Of a DNA stretch of 64,000 nt, positions 43,449 to 54,998 are shown piece by piece. Source of the stretch: Slackia exigua ATCC 700122 (lineage in GTDB: Bacteria; Actinomycetota; Coriobacteriia; Coriobacteriales; Eggerthellaceae); contig NZ_GG700630.1 of NCBI RefSeq assembly GCF_000162875.1, positions 320,225-384,224 of the forward strand, in the 5' to 3' direction. The notes under the pieces were generated by a model. That model searched no databases. It saw only the letters and a list, made by a program, of their open reading frames with translations, and was not told the origin of the DNA. Positions within the stretch are counted from its first letter, which is position 1, and each line of letters starts with the position of its first letter. A program made the position numbers and the translations under genes.

Positions 43449-44879
43449 TCAGCTTTCGGAACCGGGGGCGTCCTTGCCCTGGGTCTTGTGCGAGCGCCTG
43501 CGCGCGCGGCGATGCTCGTCTGCGGGCATCGGCTTCGCGTCGGACAGCCCGCTTGAGCGCTGGCCCGGACGCGCACCCGATGAACGGCGGAGCCCCTGGT
43601 CGTGGCGCGGCTGCTTGGAAGACGCGTCATGGGCCGCCTGGCCGTTCGTCTCATGGCGACGACGAGGACGCGCCTCGTCCCGCGGGCGCCTGGACGCCGC
43701 GTCCTGCGCGCGTTCGGCCGTGCGGCGGCGCGGCTGACGACGAGGCGCGGACGGCTTGCCCTCGGACGACGCATCGGGGGCGGAACCGGAAGAGCGGCGG
43801 CGCCGGGGCGTGCGCGAGGACGAGGAACCCTGCGTATCCGAAGACGAGTTCGGCCTGCGGCGGCGTGAACGGCCGAGCGAAGGATCGGACGCATCCTTGC
43901 GTCCCGTGCGGGATGATCCGCGGCGGACGACGCCGCGCTCGGCGAGCGTGTCCTTGCCGGTGAAGATGGAATCGTCCACCAGGCTGCTCGTCTTCGCCGC
44001 GGCATCCGGATCGGCATGGTCGAAGTAGGCGTCTTCGGGCACGGTGTCGGGGCGGCCGCTGCCGGAGGCGTTGCGCTCGACCGTCATCTCGTCGACGGGC
44101 ACCTTGATGCGCGTGCTGTCCGGCGTGAGCAGCGTCACGGTCTCGCGCGGGACGTTGATTTCTATCACCTTCGCCTCGCCGTCGGGCACGGCGACCTTCG
44201 CGCCCATCTTCGGGCAGCGGCACTTGAATTCCTTGTACACGTCGTTTTCATAGCGCAGGCAGCACATGAGGCGTCCGCAGACGCCCGAGATCTTCTGAGG
44301 GTTGAGCGAAAGGTCCTGGTCCTTGGCCATGCGGATGGACACGGGGTTGAACTTGCCGCCGAAACGGCGGCAGCACAGCTCGAGCCCGCAATGCCCCAGG
44401 CCGCCGACGATGCGGGCCTCGTCGCGCACGCCGATCTGATGCATGGCGACATGGACGTGGAATTCGGACGCGAGCACGCGCACCAGGTTGCGGAAGTCGA
44501 CGCGATCGTCCGACTCGAAGTAGAAGATCGCCTTGTCGCCGCCGAAGAGGAATTCCACGGTCACCGGGCGCATGTCGACCTTCTGCTCGGCCACGATGCG
44601 CTTGAAGACAGGCAGCGCGTCTTCGGACTGCCGGCAGAGATCTTTCCATGACGCCGTGTCTTCCTCGGTGGCCACGCGCTCGACCGGCTTCAACGGCGAG
44701 CGCAGCGCCTTGATCGACTCCTGGTCGACGTCCATCAGGTTGTTATCGGCGATGCCGTATTCGAGCCCGCGCTCCGTACGCACGATGAGCGCATCCCCGC
44801 GCGAGAATTCGACCCCGGCAGGATCGAACCACAGGGTGCGCGGATTATAGGTCAGCCGCACGGCTGCGACCTTAGGCAT
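43449..44879 (-). CDS. PSP1-domain protein (RicT/YaaT-like) with long basic tail
   Basis: 476 residues. Residues 1-~265 are the PSP1 core, with VEFLFGGDKAIFYF, GLGHCGLELCCRRFGG and SGVCGRLMCCLRYE; the cysteine pairs match those that hold an Fe-S cluster in B. subtilis RicT, which with RicA and RicF controls RNase Y-linked mRNA maturation. Residues ~290-476 are a low-complexity tail rich in Arg, Ser, Pro and Gln, not seen in the short RicT proteins. Such a tail would favour RNA binding. The gene follows holB with an eight-base overlap, the common tmk-holB-ricT order. Confidence 0.88.
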   Translation of the reverse strand: MPKVAAVRLTYNPRTLWFDPAGVEFSRGDALIVRTERGLEYGIADNNLMDVDQESIKALRSPLKPVERVATEEDTASWKDLCRQSEDALPVFKRIVAEQKVDMRPVTVEFLFGGDKAIFYFESDDRVDFRNLVRVLASEFHVHVAMHQIGVRDEARIVGGLGHCGLELCCRRFGGKFNPVSIRMAKDQDLSLNPQKISGVCGRLMCCLRYENDVYKEFKCRCPKMGAKVAVPDGEAKVIEINVPRETVTLLTPDSTRIKVPVDEMTVERNASGSGRPDTVPEDAYFDHADPDAAAKTSSLVDDSIFTGKDTLAERGVVRRGSSRTGRKDASDPSLGRSRRRRPNSSSDTQGSSSSRTPRRRRSSGSAPDASSEGKPSAPRRQPRRRTAERAQDAASRRPRDEARPRRRHETNGQAAHDASSKQPRHDQGLRRSSGARPGQRSSGLSDAKPMPADEHRRARRRSHKTQGKDAPGSES

Positions 44880-45993
44880 AGAGAACCTCTCTTATCTCGA
44901 AGAGCAGAGCTTCGATGCTTAGCTGCGGAGAAACATTATACGAAATGGCTTCGTCGGCCGACGAAGCCCGGGCGAGCGCCCTACATGCTTTCTGCACCGA
45001 CGTGCGCGACGCGGCATCGGCGACGGCATCCCGCGCATCCGCGTTGACGACGAGCTCGGGCGTGCCTGCGCACGTGACCATGACGTCGCGCAGCCATGAA
45101 CGGATGATCGACGTCATTTGAGCCAGAAGCTCGGTCGTCGCGCGTCCGAGGGCGCGCTTCTGCGTGGCAGCGAGTTCCTTGAGCGCCGATTTCTGCAGGT
45201 ATTCGGCGCTTTCCTCGAGGATGCGCGCGTGATCGCGCTGGACTTCGTCGAGCGGTGCCTTCGAAGACGTGACCAGGTCGGCCGCGTAGTCGAGCACGTC
45301 GAGATCGTCGGCGCGCGCGAGCGATGCCAAGACCGTGAGAACCTTCTGGCGGAACAGCCCGCGCTCGGAGGAGCGCAGGAAAGCCGCAGCCTTGGTGACC
45401 GACCCGCCGCAGGTCTGGATGGCGATCTTCGCCTCGGCATCCGAACAGCCCACGTTCTGCACGAGGATCGACGCGGCCTCGTTCGCGGGGATGGTGCGGA
45501 ACGGCACGACCTGGCATCGCGAGACGATGGTGGGAAGGATACTCGAGGCGGTGCGTCCGAGCAGGATGATGACGACGTCGTCGGGCGGCTCTTCGAGCGT
45601 CTTCAGGAAGGCGTTCGCCGCCGAGGTGCCCATGCGGTCGACCTCGTCGACGATGTAGATCTTGCGCGCGCCCTGCATCGGCGCGAGCGTCACGTCCGCG
45701 ACGACGGACCGTACCTGGTCGACCAGATAGCCCTGCGCGCCTTCGGGCGACAGGTGATGGATGTCGGGATGCGTGCGTCGGGAAACGCGGCGGCGGATGT
45801 CCTCGCGCGCGGACGGATCGTCTTCGTGCGCCTTGAGGATCTCCTCGGCGAAGGCGAAGGCCGCGGTCTCTTTGTTGGACCCGGCGACGCCCGTGAAGAG
45901 ATAGGCATGGCTCACGCAGCGCTGCGCGACGCACGAGCGCAGGTAGGCCCGCACGCGCGGCTGCCCGTAGATGGCATCGAAGGCGTCAGGCAT
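44872..45993 (-). CDS. holB: DNA polymerase III delta' subunit
   Basis: 373 residues from the ATG at 45993. Part of the clamp loader. HAYLFTGVAGSNKETAAFAF shows the degenerate P-loop (no GKT) expected of delta', followed by VDEVDRMGTSAANAFLKTLEEPP and VSRCQVVPF. The long upstream open frame is antisense or out-of-frame sequence from tmk and is not part of the gene. It overlaps tmk by eight bases and ricT by eight bases, so all three are coupled. Confidence 0.92.
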   Translation of the reverse strand: MPDAFDAIYGQPRVRAYLRSCVAQRCVSHAYLFTGVAGSNKETAAFAFAEEILKAHEDDPSAREDIRRRVSRRTHPDIHHLSPEGAQGYLVDQVRSVVADVTLAPMQGARKIYIVDEVDRMGTSAANAFLKTLEEPPDDVVIILLGRTASSILPTIVSRCQVVPFRTIPANEAASILVQNVGCSDAEAKIAIQTCGGSVTKAAAFLRSSERGLFRQKVLTVLASLARADDLDVLDYAADLVTSSKAPLDEVQRDHARILEESAEYLQKSALKELAATQKRALGRATTELLAQMTSIIRSWLRDVMVTCAGTPELVVNADARDAVADAASRTSVQKACRALARASSADEAISYNVSPQLSIEALLFEIREVLYA

Positions 45994-46729
45994 GGGACGC
46001 CTCGCACGGGCATGCCGATGGCGCGGATGCGGCGGCTTCCGCCAGCACCTCGGCAAGCATGGAAAGAAGAGCCTGCTGATCGACGTCGAAGAGGTCGGAT
46101 ACAGAAGCGACGACCTGCACCGCCGTATCTTCGACGCTGCCGGCCGACGAGACGGCGCGGAAGCGCTCGGGTTCGCAGGCCGCGAGGGCGTCGAATCCTT
46201 GCGCGACGCGCGCATGGAACCGATCGCTCGCCTGCTCCATCCGATCGGCGCCGAGCGTCGTCGCCCGAGCAAGGCCCGCATGCGCATCCGCGGCCTGCAT
46301 GAGGAGCGTGCGGGCAGGAAGCGTTCCCTGGCATGCGAGCAGGTTGAGAAAGCGGACGGCATCGAGATCGATGCCGCGTCCATAGGCCTGGTAGGCCGTC
46401 GTGGAATCGATGAACCGATCGCAGAGGACGACCGCACCGCGCTCGAGCGCAGGGGCGATCACCTGGGAAACAAGCTGGGCGCGCGAAGCTTCGAAGACGA
46501 AAAGCTCGGACAGGCCGCACATCTCCTCCCGATCCGGATCGAGCACCACCGCGCGCAAAGCCTCGCCCACGGACGTGCCGCCCGGTTCGCGCAGGCGCAG
46601 CACCTCATGGCCCAGACGCTCGAGCACATGGGCCAGAATGGCGATATGCGTGCTCTTCCCCGCCCCTTCGCCACCTTCGAAGGTGATGAAGACGCCGGAT
46701 GAAGCGCTCTGGGCAGTGTGAATCGGCAT
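45986..46729 (-). CDS. tmk: Thymidylate kinase
   Basis: 247 residues from the ATG at 46729, eight bases after AAGG. Phosphorylates dTMP to dTDP. P-loop FEGGEGAGKST (about 18-28), the DRFIDSTTAYQ motif and REPGGTSVG are typical. The C-terminal ~40 residues, with a Leu/Ala-rich helix and Cys-containing end, extend beyond the usual ~210-residue enzyme. First gene of the tmk-holB-ricT unit, downstream of the rplW terminator. Confidence 0.94.
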   Translation of the reverse strand: MPIHTAQSASSGVFITFEGGEGAGKSTHIAILAHVLERLGHEVLRLREPGGTSVGEALRAVVLDPDREEMCGLSELFVFEASRAQLVSQVIAPALERGAVVLCDRFIDSTTAYQAYGRGIDLDAVRFLNLLACQGTLPARTLLMQAADAHAGLARATTLGADRMEQASDRFHARVAQGFDALAACEPERFRAVSSAGSVEDTAVQVVASVSDLFDVDQQALLSMLAEVLAEAAASAPSACPCEASHA

Positions 46730-46810
46730 AGGGCGGACCTTCGGGAAAAGGAAGCGCGCACGGGATGGAGCGCTTCCGATGAATATGAACCGTAACCTAG
46801 CAGTATAACG

Positions 46811-46836
46811 AAAAAGCCGCCCCGGAGGGCGGCTTT
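46811..46836 (-). terminator. Terminator at the end of the str/S10 operon
   Basis: On the minus strand GCCGCCC (46833-46827), loop TCCG, GGGCGGC (46822-46816) and TTTTT (46815-46811). It starts 27 bases after rplW. Confidence 0.88.
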
Positions 46837-46862
46837 CACGCTTCATGCGGTTTCGTCGCGGC

Positions 46863-47150
46863 TTAGTTGCCGGCGAACAGCTCGATGGTGTCGCCTTCGG
46901 CGACGGTGACCATGGCCTTCTTCCACGAACGGGTAAGGCCGGGCTGCTGACGGACGCGCTTGGGCTTCGGCTTCACGTTGAGCGTGTTGACCTTGACGAC
47001 CTTGACCTTGAAGATCTCTTCGACCGCTTTGCCGATCTCGATCTTGTTGGCATCCTTGGCAACCTCGAACGTGTAGACGTTACGGCTCATCATGTCGTAG
47101 CTATGCTCGGTGATGATGGGGCGGATGATGACCTCGCGAGGATCCTTCAT
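46863..47150 (-). CDS. rplW: 50S ribosomal protein L23
   Basis: 95 residues, normal length. Binds 23S rRNA near the exit tunnel and contacts trigger factor and SRP. DPREVIIRPIITEHS and KPKRVRQQPGLT are characteristic. It shares one base with the rplD stop. It is the last gene of this operon: a strong terminator follows, whereas rplB is usually next. Confidence 0.96.
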   Translation of the reverse strand: MKDPREVIIRPIITEHSYDMMSRNVYTFEVAKDANKIEIGKAVEEIFKVKVVKVNTLNVKPKPKRVRQQPGLTRSWKKAMVTVAEGDTIELFAGN

Positions 47151-47773
47151 TATGCAAGCACCTCCTCGAGGCGGTTCAGGGCCGCAACGGTCAAGACCAG
47201 GGCCTTGTTATCGATGATCTCGAGCGTGTGGGCGTCGGCCACGGGGATGACGGTCACGTTCGGGATGTTGCGGAAAGACAGGTACGTCACGACGTCGTCG
47301 TTGCCGATGACGATCGTGGTGCGGCGGTCCAAGCCGAGGGCCTTGAGGGCCGCGACGGCCTTCTTCGTGGAAGGCTCTTCGAAATCGAAGCCTTCGACGA
47401 CGGTGAGCTGGCCGTCGGCAAGCTTCGCGGAAAGCGCGGAGCGCTCGGCGAGCTTGACTTCCTTGCGATTGACGCGGAAAGCGTAGCTGCGGGGATGGGG
47501 TCCGAAGACCGTGCCGCCGCCGACCCAATGGGGCGCACGGATCGTGCCCTGACGCGCACGGCCGGTGCCCTTCTGGCGCCACGGCTTGCGGCCGCCGCCG
47601 GAAACCTGGCCGCGGGTCTTGGTGCTGTGGGTGCCCTGACGCAGCGCCGCCTGCTGAGAGCGGACGACCTGATGCATCACCGGCACGTTCGGCTCGATGC
47701 CGAACACAGCGGCGTTCAGATCGGCCTCTTTGACCGTCTTGCCGCTTGCGTCTTTGATTTCAATCTTTGCCAT
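47150..47773 (-). CDS. rplD: 50S ribosomal protein L4
   Basis: 207 residues. The conserved basic loop is intact (QGTHSTKTRGQVSGGGRKPWRQKGTGRARQG, in the tunnel wall). In E. coli L4 also represses the S10 operon; whether it does so here is unknown, and no matching leader was identified. It lies 33 bases after rplC. Confidence 0.96.
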   Translation of the reverse strand: MAKIEIKDASGKTVKEADLNAAVFGIEPNVPVMHQVVRSQQAALRQGTHSTKTRGQVSGGGRKPWRQKGTGRARQGTIRAPHWVGGGTVFGPHPRSYAFRVNRKEVKLAERSALSAKLADGQLTVVEGFDFEEPSTKKAVAALKALGLDRRTTIVIGNDDVVTYLSFRNIPNVTVIPVADAHTLEIIDNKALVLTVAALNRLEEVLA

Positions 47774-47806
47774 TCTGATGAACTCCTCTAATACCGGTGC
47801 GGCGGA

Positions 47807-48427
47807 TTAAGCCATGCGGACGCGCACGATGCCGCCCTTAGCGCCCGGAACAGCACCCTTCACGAGAATCAGGTTCTGCTCGGCGTCGATGCGGACGACC
47901 TCGAGGTTCTTCGTGGTCACGGTGTCGGTGCCCATGTGGCCCGGCATGCGGACGCCCTTGAAGACGCGGGAAGGCGTGGCGCACTGGCCGACCGAGCCGG
48001 GAGCACGGTGGAAGTGCGCGCCGTGGCCGCCCGGGCCGCCGGCGAAGCCGTGGCGCTTGATGACGCCCTGGAAGCCCTTGCCGATGGACGTGCCGGTCAC
48101 ATGGACCTTCTTCACGTCGGCGAAGGCTTCGACGGTCTGGGTGTCGCCGACCTTGTAATCGGCGGCGGATTCGACGCGGACCTCGCGCAGATGGCGGGTG
48201 GGCTCCACGCCGGACTTCGCGAAATGGCCGCCCATGGGCTTGTTGACCTTCTTGGCCTTGATGGCGCCGAAGCCCAGCTGAACGGCCTCGTAGCCGTCGG
48301 TTTCCTTGGTCTTGACCTGGCAGACCGTGTTCGGCTCGGCAACGATGACGGTCACAGGGACGACCTGGTCGTTCTCGTTGAAGAGCTGGGTCATGCCGAG
48401 TTTCTTGCCGTAGATGGCGTTGATCAT
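47807..48427 (-). CDS. rplC: 50S ribosomal protein L3
   Basis: 206 residues. [11 protein letters not shown] at the start and [18 protein letters not shown] with the Q/G-rich loop near the peptidyl-transferase centre are typical. It is 14 bases after rpsJ. Confidence 0.96.
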   Translation of the reverse strand: MINAIYGKKLGMTQLFNENDQVVPVTVIVAEPNTVCQVKTKETDGYEAVQLGFGAIKAKKVNKPMGGHFAKSGVEPTRHLREVRVESAADYKVGDTQTVEAFADVKKVHVTGTSIGKGFQGVIKRHGFAGGPGGHGAHFHRAPGSVGQCATPSRVFKGVRMPGHMGTDTVTTKNLEVVRIDAEQNLILVKGAVPGAKGGIVRVRMA

Positions 48428-48441
48428 CTCTCACACACTCC

Positions 48442-48750
48442 TTACAGCTTGATCTCGATGTCGACGCCAGCCGGCAGGTCGAGGCGCATGAGCGAATCGA
48501 CCGTGTTGGGGGTCGGCTCGAGGATGTCGATCAGGCGCTTGTGCGTGCGCATCTCGAACTGCTCGCGAGAATCCTTGTCGACGTGCGGGCCGCGCACGAC
48601 CGTGAAGAGGTTGCGCTCGGTCGGCAGGGGAATAGGTCCGGAGACCTTGGCACCGGTCTTCTGGGCGGTGTCGACGATGAGCTTGGTGGACTGGTCCACG
48701 ATCTCATGGTCATAGCCCTTCAGGCGGATGCGAATCTTCTGATTAGCCAC
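48442..48750 (-). CDS. rpsJ: 30S ribosomal protein S10
   Basis: 102 residues with a GTG start at 48750, eight bases after GGAGG; the longer upstream frame has no family similarity and the GTG gives the standard N-terminus [15 protein letters not shown]. Also acts as NusE in antitermination. 34 bases after fusA, with no tuf gene between. Confidence 0.95.
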   Translation of the reverse strand: MANQKIRIRLKGYDHEIVDQSTKLIVDTAQKTGAKVSGPIPLPTERNLFTVVRGPHVDKDSREQFEMRTHKRLIDILEPTPNTVDSLMRLDLPAGVDIEIKL

Positions 48751-48784
48751 TTTGATTTCCTCCGTAAGAATCCAGCATGCGCCC

Positions 48785-50896
<2,112 letters not shown>

Positions 50897-50908
50897 GAGT
50901 TGCGCCCC

Positions 50909-51379
50909 TTAGAAACGATAGTGAGAGAACGCACGGTTGGACTCGGCCATCTTGTAGAGATCCTCGCGACGCTTCACGGAAGCGCCGGTGTTCTCGGAGG
51001 CATCGATGATCTCCTGCGCGAGGCGCTGGGCCATGGTGTGCTCCTTGCGCTTGCGGGAGAAGTCGACGATCCAACGAATGGCGAGCGTGGTCGCGCGACG
51101 GGGGTTGACCTCCATCGGGACCTGATAGGTTGCGCCACCGACGCGCTTGGGTTTGACCTCAAGGGTGGGGCGGACGTTGTCCATGGCCTTCTTGAAGACG
51201 GACAGGGCATCCTGGCCGGTCTTCTCGGCGACGATGTCGAACGCACCATAGACGATGTTCTCGGCGACGGACTTCTTGCCGTCGAGGAGAACCTTATTGA
51301 TCAGCTGCGTGACCAGACGGTTGTTGAACCTTGCGTCCGGCTGGACTTCACGACGGGTTGCTGCTGCACGACGCGGCAT
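50909..51379 (-). CDS. rpsG: 30S ribosomal protein S7
   Basis: 156 residues, standard length. [32 protein letters not shown] and the C-terminal [20 protein letters not shown] match the family. Binds the 3' major domain of 16S rRNA. 92 bases after rpsL. Confidence 0.97.
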   Translation of the reverse strand: MPRRAAATRREVQPDARFNNRLVTQLINKVLLDGKKSVAENIVYGAFDIVAEKTGQDALSVFKKAMDNVRPTLEVKPKRVGGATYQVPMEVNPRRATTLAIRWIVDFSRKRKEHTMAQRLAQEIIDASENTGASVKRREDLYKMAESNRAFSHYRF

Positions 51380-51471
51380 AGTGTTGCTCCTTCATGTTCT
51401 GTGCGTGCTTCCGGGCGGCCTTCCGCCCATTAGGCCGGGCCTCTTGCCTGGCCCGCACGGCTTACTCCTAC

Positions 51472-51843
51472 TTATTTAGGGCGCTTGGCGCCGTAACGGC
51501 TGCGAGCCTGCCTGCGCTTGTCGACCGCGGAGCAGTCGAGAGCGGCGCGGATGATCTTGTAGCGGACGCCAGGAAGGTCCTTGACGCGGCCGCCGCGGAT
51601 GAGCACCATGGAGTGCTCCTGCAGGTTATGGCCTTCGCCGGGAATGTACGCGGTGACTTCCATGCCGTTGACCAGACGGACGCGCGCGACCTTGCGCAGC
51701 GCCGAGTTCGGCTTCTTCGGGGTGGTGGTGTACACGCGGGTGCACACGCCACGCTTCTGGGGGTTGCCCTTGAGCGCCGGGGTCTTCTTCTTGTCGACCT
51801 GCTTGGCGCGGCCCTTGCGGACCAGCTGGTTGATAGTAGGCAA
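51472..51843 (-). CDS. rpsL: 30S ribosomal protein S12
   Basis: 123 residues with a TTG start at 51843: the codon follows AAAGGAG by seven bases and gives the standard [12 protein letters not shown]-terminus. An in-frame ATG at 51897 would add 18 residues with no family similarity. [19 protein letters not shown] and the streptomycin-site residues in [16 protein letters not shown] are wild-type in form (Lys in KKPNS). Confidence 0.95.
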   Translation of the reverse strand: MPTINQLVRKGRAKQVDKKKTPALKGNPQKRGVCTRVYTTTPKKPNSALRKVARVRLVNGMEVTAYIPGEGHNLQEHSMVLIRGGRVKDLPGVRYKIIRAALDCSAVDKRRQARSRYGAKRPK

Positions 51844-51984
51844 AGCTTTGCTCCTTTTTCGCCTATCTTGCCTTGACCTTGAGGTTCGTCCTGACATCGA
51901 CGGACGGGCCCTTCGGTCCTTACGTGTCTTTGCACGCAGCTGAAGCGCACGAAAACAGTGCCCCTCGCGGAGACACGAGTGGGA

Positions 51985-52013
51985 ACTTTATCACCGCTGA
52001 CATGGGGTGTCAA
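51985..52013 (-). promoter_or_regulatory. Promoter of the str/S10 operon
   Basis: On the minus strand TTGACA (52013-52008) and TAAAGT (51990-51985) with 17 bases between, giving a ~135-base leader before rpsL. A perfect -35 suits a strongly expressed operon. Confidence 0.72.
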
Positions 52014-52136
52014 ACGCCACGCATCCGGGCGTATCCATATCATGAAGCCAAAGAAACGCCTGGTGGAGGGGTTAACGAAGGATACGGGAGCACCCGACGA
52101 CCATCAAAGCACGACAATTCGCGGAAATGCAGGGAG

Positions 52137-52604
52137 CTAACGTTCGATCAGCACGGGGCATTCGACGTTGCGCAGGACGGCGTAGCTGACCGATCCGAGC
52201 GTGCCGCGCACCGCATCGAGGCCGCGGCTGCCCATGACGATCACGTCCACGTCGTGAGCGCGCGCATAGCCGGCGATGACCTTGCTCGGCTTGCCCTGCT
52301 CGACGACGAGGTCGAAGCCGTCGGCCGATCCGAACTGCTTGGACACCATGGATTCGAGCTTCGCGCGCTGGAACGCGAGGTAGCTCGCGCGCATGGCATC
52401 GAACCGGGCCTCGCTCGCACGGCCCATTCCCGACATCTCCTCCGCCAGGATGAACGGGGTCGAATCGAAATCGGGCACAGCGGCGACATAGAGAACCGTC
52501 ACCTTCGCATCGGGCGTGGAAGCCGCCCAGCCATGGGCGGTCGCCAGCGCGTTGCGCGACGAATCGGACCCGTCAAACGGAACGAGGATGCTCTTGTACT
52601 CCAT
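52137..52604 (-). CDS. Universal stress protein (UspA family)
   Basis: 155 residues from the ATG at 52604 after GGAGG; the open frame continues upstream as the reverse frame of proC and is not coding there. SILVPFDGSDSSRNAL at the start and GSRGLDAVRGTLGSVSYAVL with the ATP-binding G-2x-G-9x-G(S) pattern are diagnostic. Probably binds ATP and aids survival under stress. Monocistronic. Confidence 0.92.
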   Translation of the reverse strand: MEYKSILVPFDGSDSSRNALATAHGWAASTPDAKVTVLYVAAVPDFDSTPFILAEEMSGMGRASEARFDAMRASYLAFQRAKLESMVSKQFGSADGFDLVVEQGKPSKVIAGYARAHDVDVIVMGSRGLDAVRGTLGSVSYAVLRNVECPVLIER

Positions 52605-52669
52605 TATGACCTCCTTTTTCCGAATGCGAGGCATCTGCCACGGCATCATTGTACCGCAGCCGCGGGGCC

Positions 52670-53464
52670 TTAGCCGAAATCGCGCGACTTCTCGCAGGTC
52701 GCATGCAGGGCTTCCATGACGGACGAGCGGAAGCCGAGCTCCTCGAGGACGCGGACGCCTTCGATCGTGGTGCCTGCCGGCGAGCAGACGGCATCCTTGA
52801 GCGCGGCGGGATGCGCGCCGTCTTCGAGCGCCATGCGCGCCGATCCGGCGACGGCCTGGGCGGCGAAGCGGTAGGCCTGGGCGCGCGGCATGCCTTCGAG
52901 CACGGCGGCATCGGCCATGGCCTCGATCATCATGAAGACGAAGGCGGGCGACGAGCCGGCAAGCGCGGTAGCCGCATCCATGAGCGATTCGGGGATGACC
53001 TCGAAGCGGCCGAAGGCGGCGGCGATGGATTCGGCCGTGCGGCGATCGGCGGCGCTCACCGCATCGGCGAAGGAGACCGAAGTCATCCCCTCTCCTACCG
53101 CGGCGGGCATGTTGGGCATGAAGCGCGCGACGTTCTCGGTGCGGGCGCGCGACGCAATCCAGGCGATCGGCTTGCCGGCAGCGATGCTCACGAGCAGCGC
53201 ATCTTCGCGGATGATGCCGTTCACTTCGGATAAGACCAGATCGCAGACCTGAGGCTTCACCGCAAGCACGACGACGTCGCACGCGGCGGCCGCCGCATTG
53301 TCGGCGGAAACATTGATGCCGAAGCGCGCGGACGCATCCGCACGCGTCACGGACGAGGGCGCGCACGCCGTGATGTCGGCGGCGGCAAAGGCCTCCGATG
53401 CCGTCAGGCCCGCGATCATCGCGCGCGCCATCTTCCCGCAGCCTATGAACCCGATCGTCGTCAT
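52670..53464 (-). CDS. proC: Pyrroline-5-carboxylate reductase
   Basis: 264 residues. Last step of proline synthesis, NAD(P)H-dependent. Dinucleotide motif IGFIGCGKMARAMI at residues 4-17, FMPNMPAAVGEG, ALAGSSPAFVFMMIEAMADAAV and SPAGTTIEGVRVLEE are the classic signatures. No other proline genes are adjacent; it follows the pyrophosphatase by 24 bases and may be co-transcribed. Confidence 0.95.
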   Translation of the reverse strand: MTTIGFIGCGKMARAMIAGLTASEAFAAADITACAPSSVTRADASARFGINVSADNAAAAACDVVVLAVKPQVCDLVLSEVNGIIREDALLVSIAAGKPIAWIASRARTENVARFMPNMPAAVGEGMTSVSFADAVSAADRRTAESIAAAFGRFEVIPESLMDAATALAGSSPAFVFMMIEAMADAAVLEGMPRAQAYRFAAQAVAGSARMALEDGAHPAALKDAVCSPAGTTIEGVRVLEELGFRSSVMEALHATCEKSRDFG

Positions 53465-53488
53465 GGAAGCCTTCCTTCCTCGCGTCCT

Positions 53489-54853
53489 CTACGCCCCGAG
53501 AATGCGCGCGGCGACCTGCTTCTTGCGCGACAGCACGCCGGGCATCCAGGTGCTTCCGTCCTTGCAGCTGATATCGAAGGCGCGCTCGACGATGCGACGG
53601 TTGCCCTCGGAGATGAACTGGCTGCCTTCGGCGATGATGTCGGTCACCATGAGCAGGGCGAACTCGTAGCCGTGGTCTTCGACCAGCGTGCGCAGGTATG
53701 CGCGGATCTCGTCCTCGCGCTCGAGCACCGCCTGCAGGGCGACGGTCTCGTGCTGGGCGATGAGCACGACCGAATCGCCCAGCTGGAATTCCTTGGAATC
53801 CGCGCCGACGAGCTTGCCGACGGGCAGATCCGCCTCGCCGCCGCGGCAGCGGAAGATCTCGATGCCGAATTCGACGTGGTCGACGCCGAGGATGCTCGAG
53901 AGATAGGCGACCTGGTCGCGGTCGAACGCGGTGGCGGTGGGCGACTTCAGGATGACCGTGTCGGTCAGGCAGGCGGACAGGAGCACGGCCGCGATCGGCA
54001 CGGGGATGTCGATCCCTTCGTTGCGCGCGAGGCTCGTCACGATGGCGGCCGACGAGCCGACCGGCATGTTGGTGAAGCGGATGGGCAGCGCCGTGGAAAC
54101 GTCGCCGATGCGGTGATGGTCGACGATCTCGACGATCTCCGCCTCTTCGATGCCCGTGGCGGCCTGGCGGGTCTCGTTGTGGTCGACGAGGATGACCTTC
54201 TGGCGCGGCTTGGCGGCGACATCGGAGCGGGTCACGATGCCGATGCACATTCCCGCGTCGTCGAGGACGACGGCCTCGCGCAGAGCGCTCGCCATCAGAT
54301 CCTCGACGGCTTCGCCGAGCAGGCCCTCCGCCTCAAGCGAGAGCACGTCGGTCTCAAGCACGTCGTCGACCTTTTCGAACAGGGACTCGACCAGATCGTC
54401 GGTCACCGCGGCGCAGGCGTCCTTCGCGTCGAGCGCCTCGTCGTCGACGCGGTCGGTGGCGGAGATGTAGCGCTCGGCGATCATGCGGGTCGTGATCAGG
54501 CCCGCATAGGAGCCGTCGTCGTTGGTGACGACGAGAGACCGCACGTTGTGCCTGCGCAGCGAACGGCCCGCCTCGATGAGCGGCGCGTCGTGCGCGATGC
54601 TGATGGGATCGGCGGTCATGACGTCGCGCACGCGGGCGCAGACGTTGGAGATGGCGCGCGGCGCCTCGACGCCGTACTTCTCGAATATATAGGCGGTCTC
54701 CGCTGGGAGAGGGCCCAGACGCACCGGCTCGAAGACGTCGTCGGAGCCGTCGCGACGGGCGATCTCGTTTTTCAGCCACGCGTATCCGACGGCAGACGAA
54801 ATCGCATCGTTATCTGGGTTTTTGTGCCCCATCACCAGAATCGGTGAAGCCAT
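53489..54853 (-). CDS. ppaC: Mn-dependent inorganic pyrophosphatase with CBS domains
   Basis: 454 residues from the ATG at 54853, seven bases after GAAAGGA. Family II (DHH) pyrophosphatase: GHKNPDNDAISSAV at the N-terminus, then a CBS pair inserted at about 68-245 (DVMTADPISI, VRSLVVTNDDGSYAGLIT, AVVLDDAGMCIGIVTRSD), then VDHNE, DHHRIGD and SSAAIVT plus the C-terminal DHHA2 part with SRKKQ. CBS regions inhibit or activate such enzymes on binding adenine nucleotides, so energy-charge control is likely. Without a DRTGG domain between the CBS motifs. Confidence 0.93.
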   Translation of the reverse strand: MASPILVMGHKNPDNDAISSAVGYAWLKNEIARRDGSDDVFEPVRLGPLPAETAYIFEKYGVEAPRAISNVCARVRDVMTADPISIAHDAPLIEAGRSLRRHNVRSLVVTNDDGSYAGLITTRMIAERYISATDRVDDEALDAKDACAAVTDDLVESLFEKVDDVLETDVLSLEAEGLLGEAVEDLMASALREAVVLDDAGMCIGIVTRSDVAAKPRQKVILVDHNETRQAATGIEEAEIVEIVDHHRIGDVSTALPIRFTNMPVGSSAAIVTSLARNEGIDIPVPIAAVLLSACLTDTVILKSPTATAFDRDQVAYLSSILGVDHVEFGIEIFRCRGGEADLPVGKLVGADSKEFQLGDSVVLIAQHETVALQAVLEREDEIRAYLRTLVEDHGYEFALLMVTDIIAEGSQFISEGNRRIVERAFDISCKDGSTWMPGVLSRKKQVAARILGA

Positions 54854-54998
54854 TTTGCATTCCTTTCGGGTCAGTCGTGATCCACAGCGGGCAAGTGTAT
54901 CATGGGCACGCGCATGCCCCTCGGCCATGCCCGCGGGATGCGCTCGAAACGCACAATCAGGCATTGAGCCGCGCCTCGGGCGCGGAAAGGAGCCTTAC

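Noticed and set aside
44872..46437. A longer HolB starting at 46437
   Set aside because: The first ~148 residues are out-of-frame tmk sequence; the ATG at 45993 gives a normal delta' N-terminus and overlaps tmk by eight bases.
46986..47150. rplW or rplD frameshift because of the one-base overlap
   Set aside because: Both proteins are full length; a one-base stop/start overlap is ordinary translational coupling.
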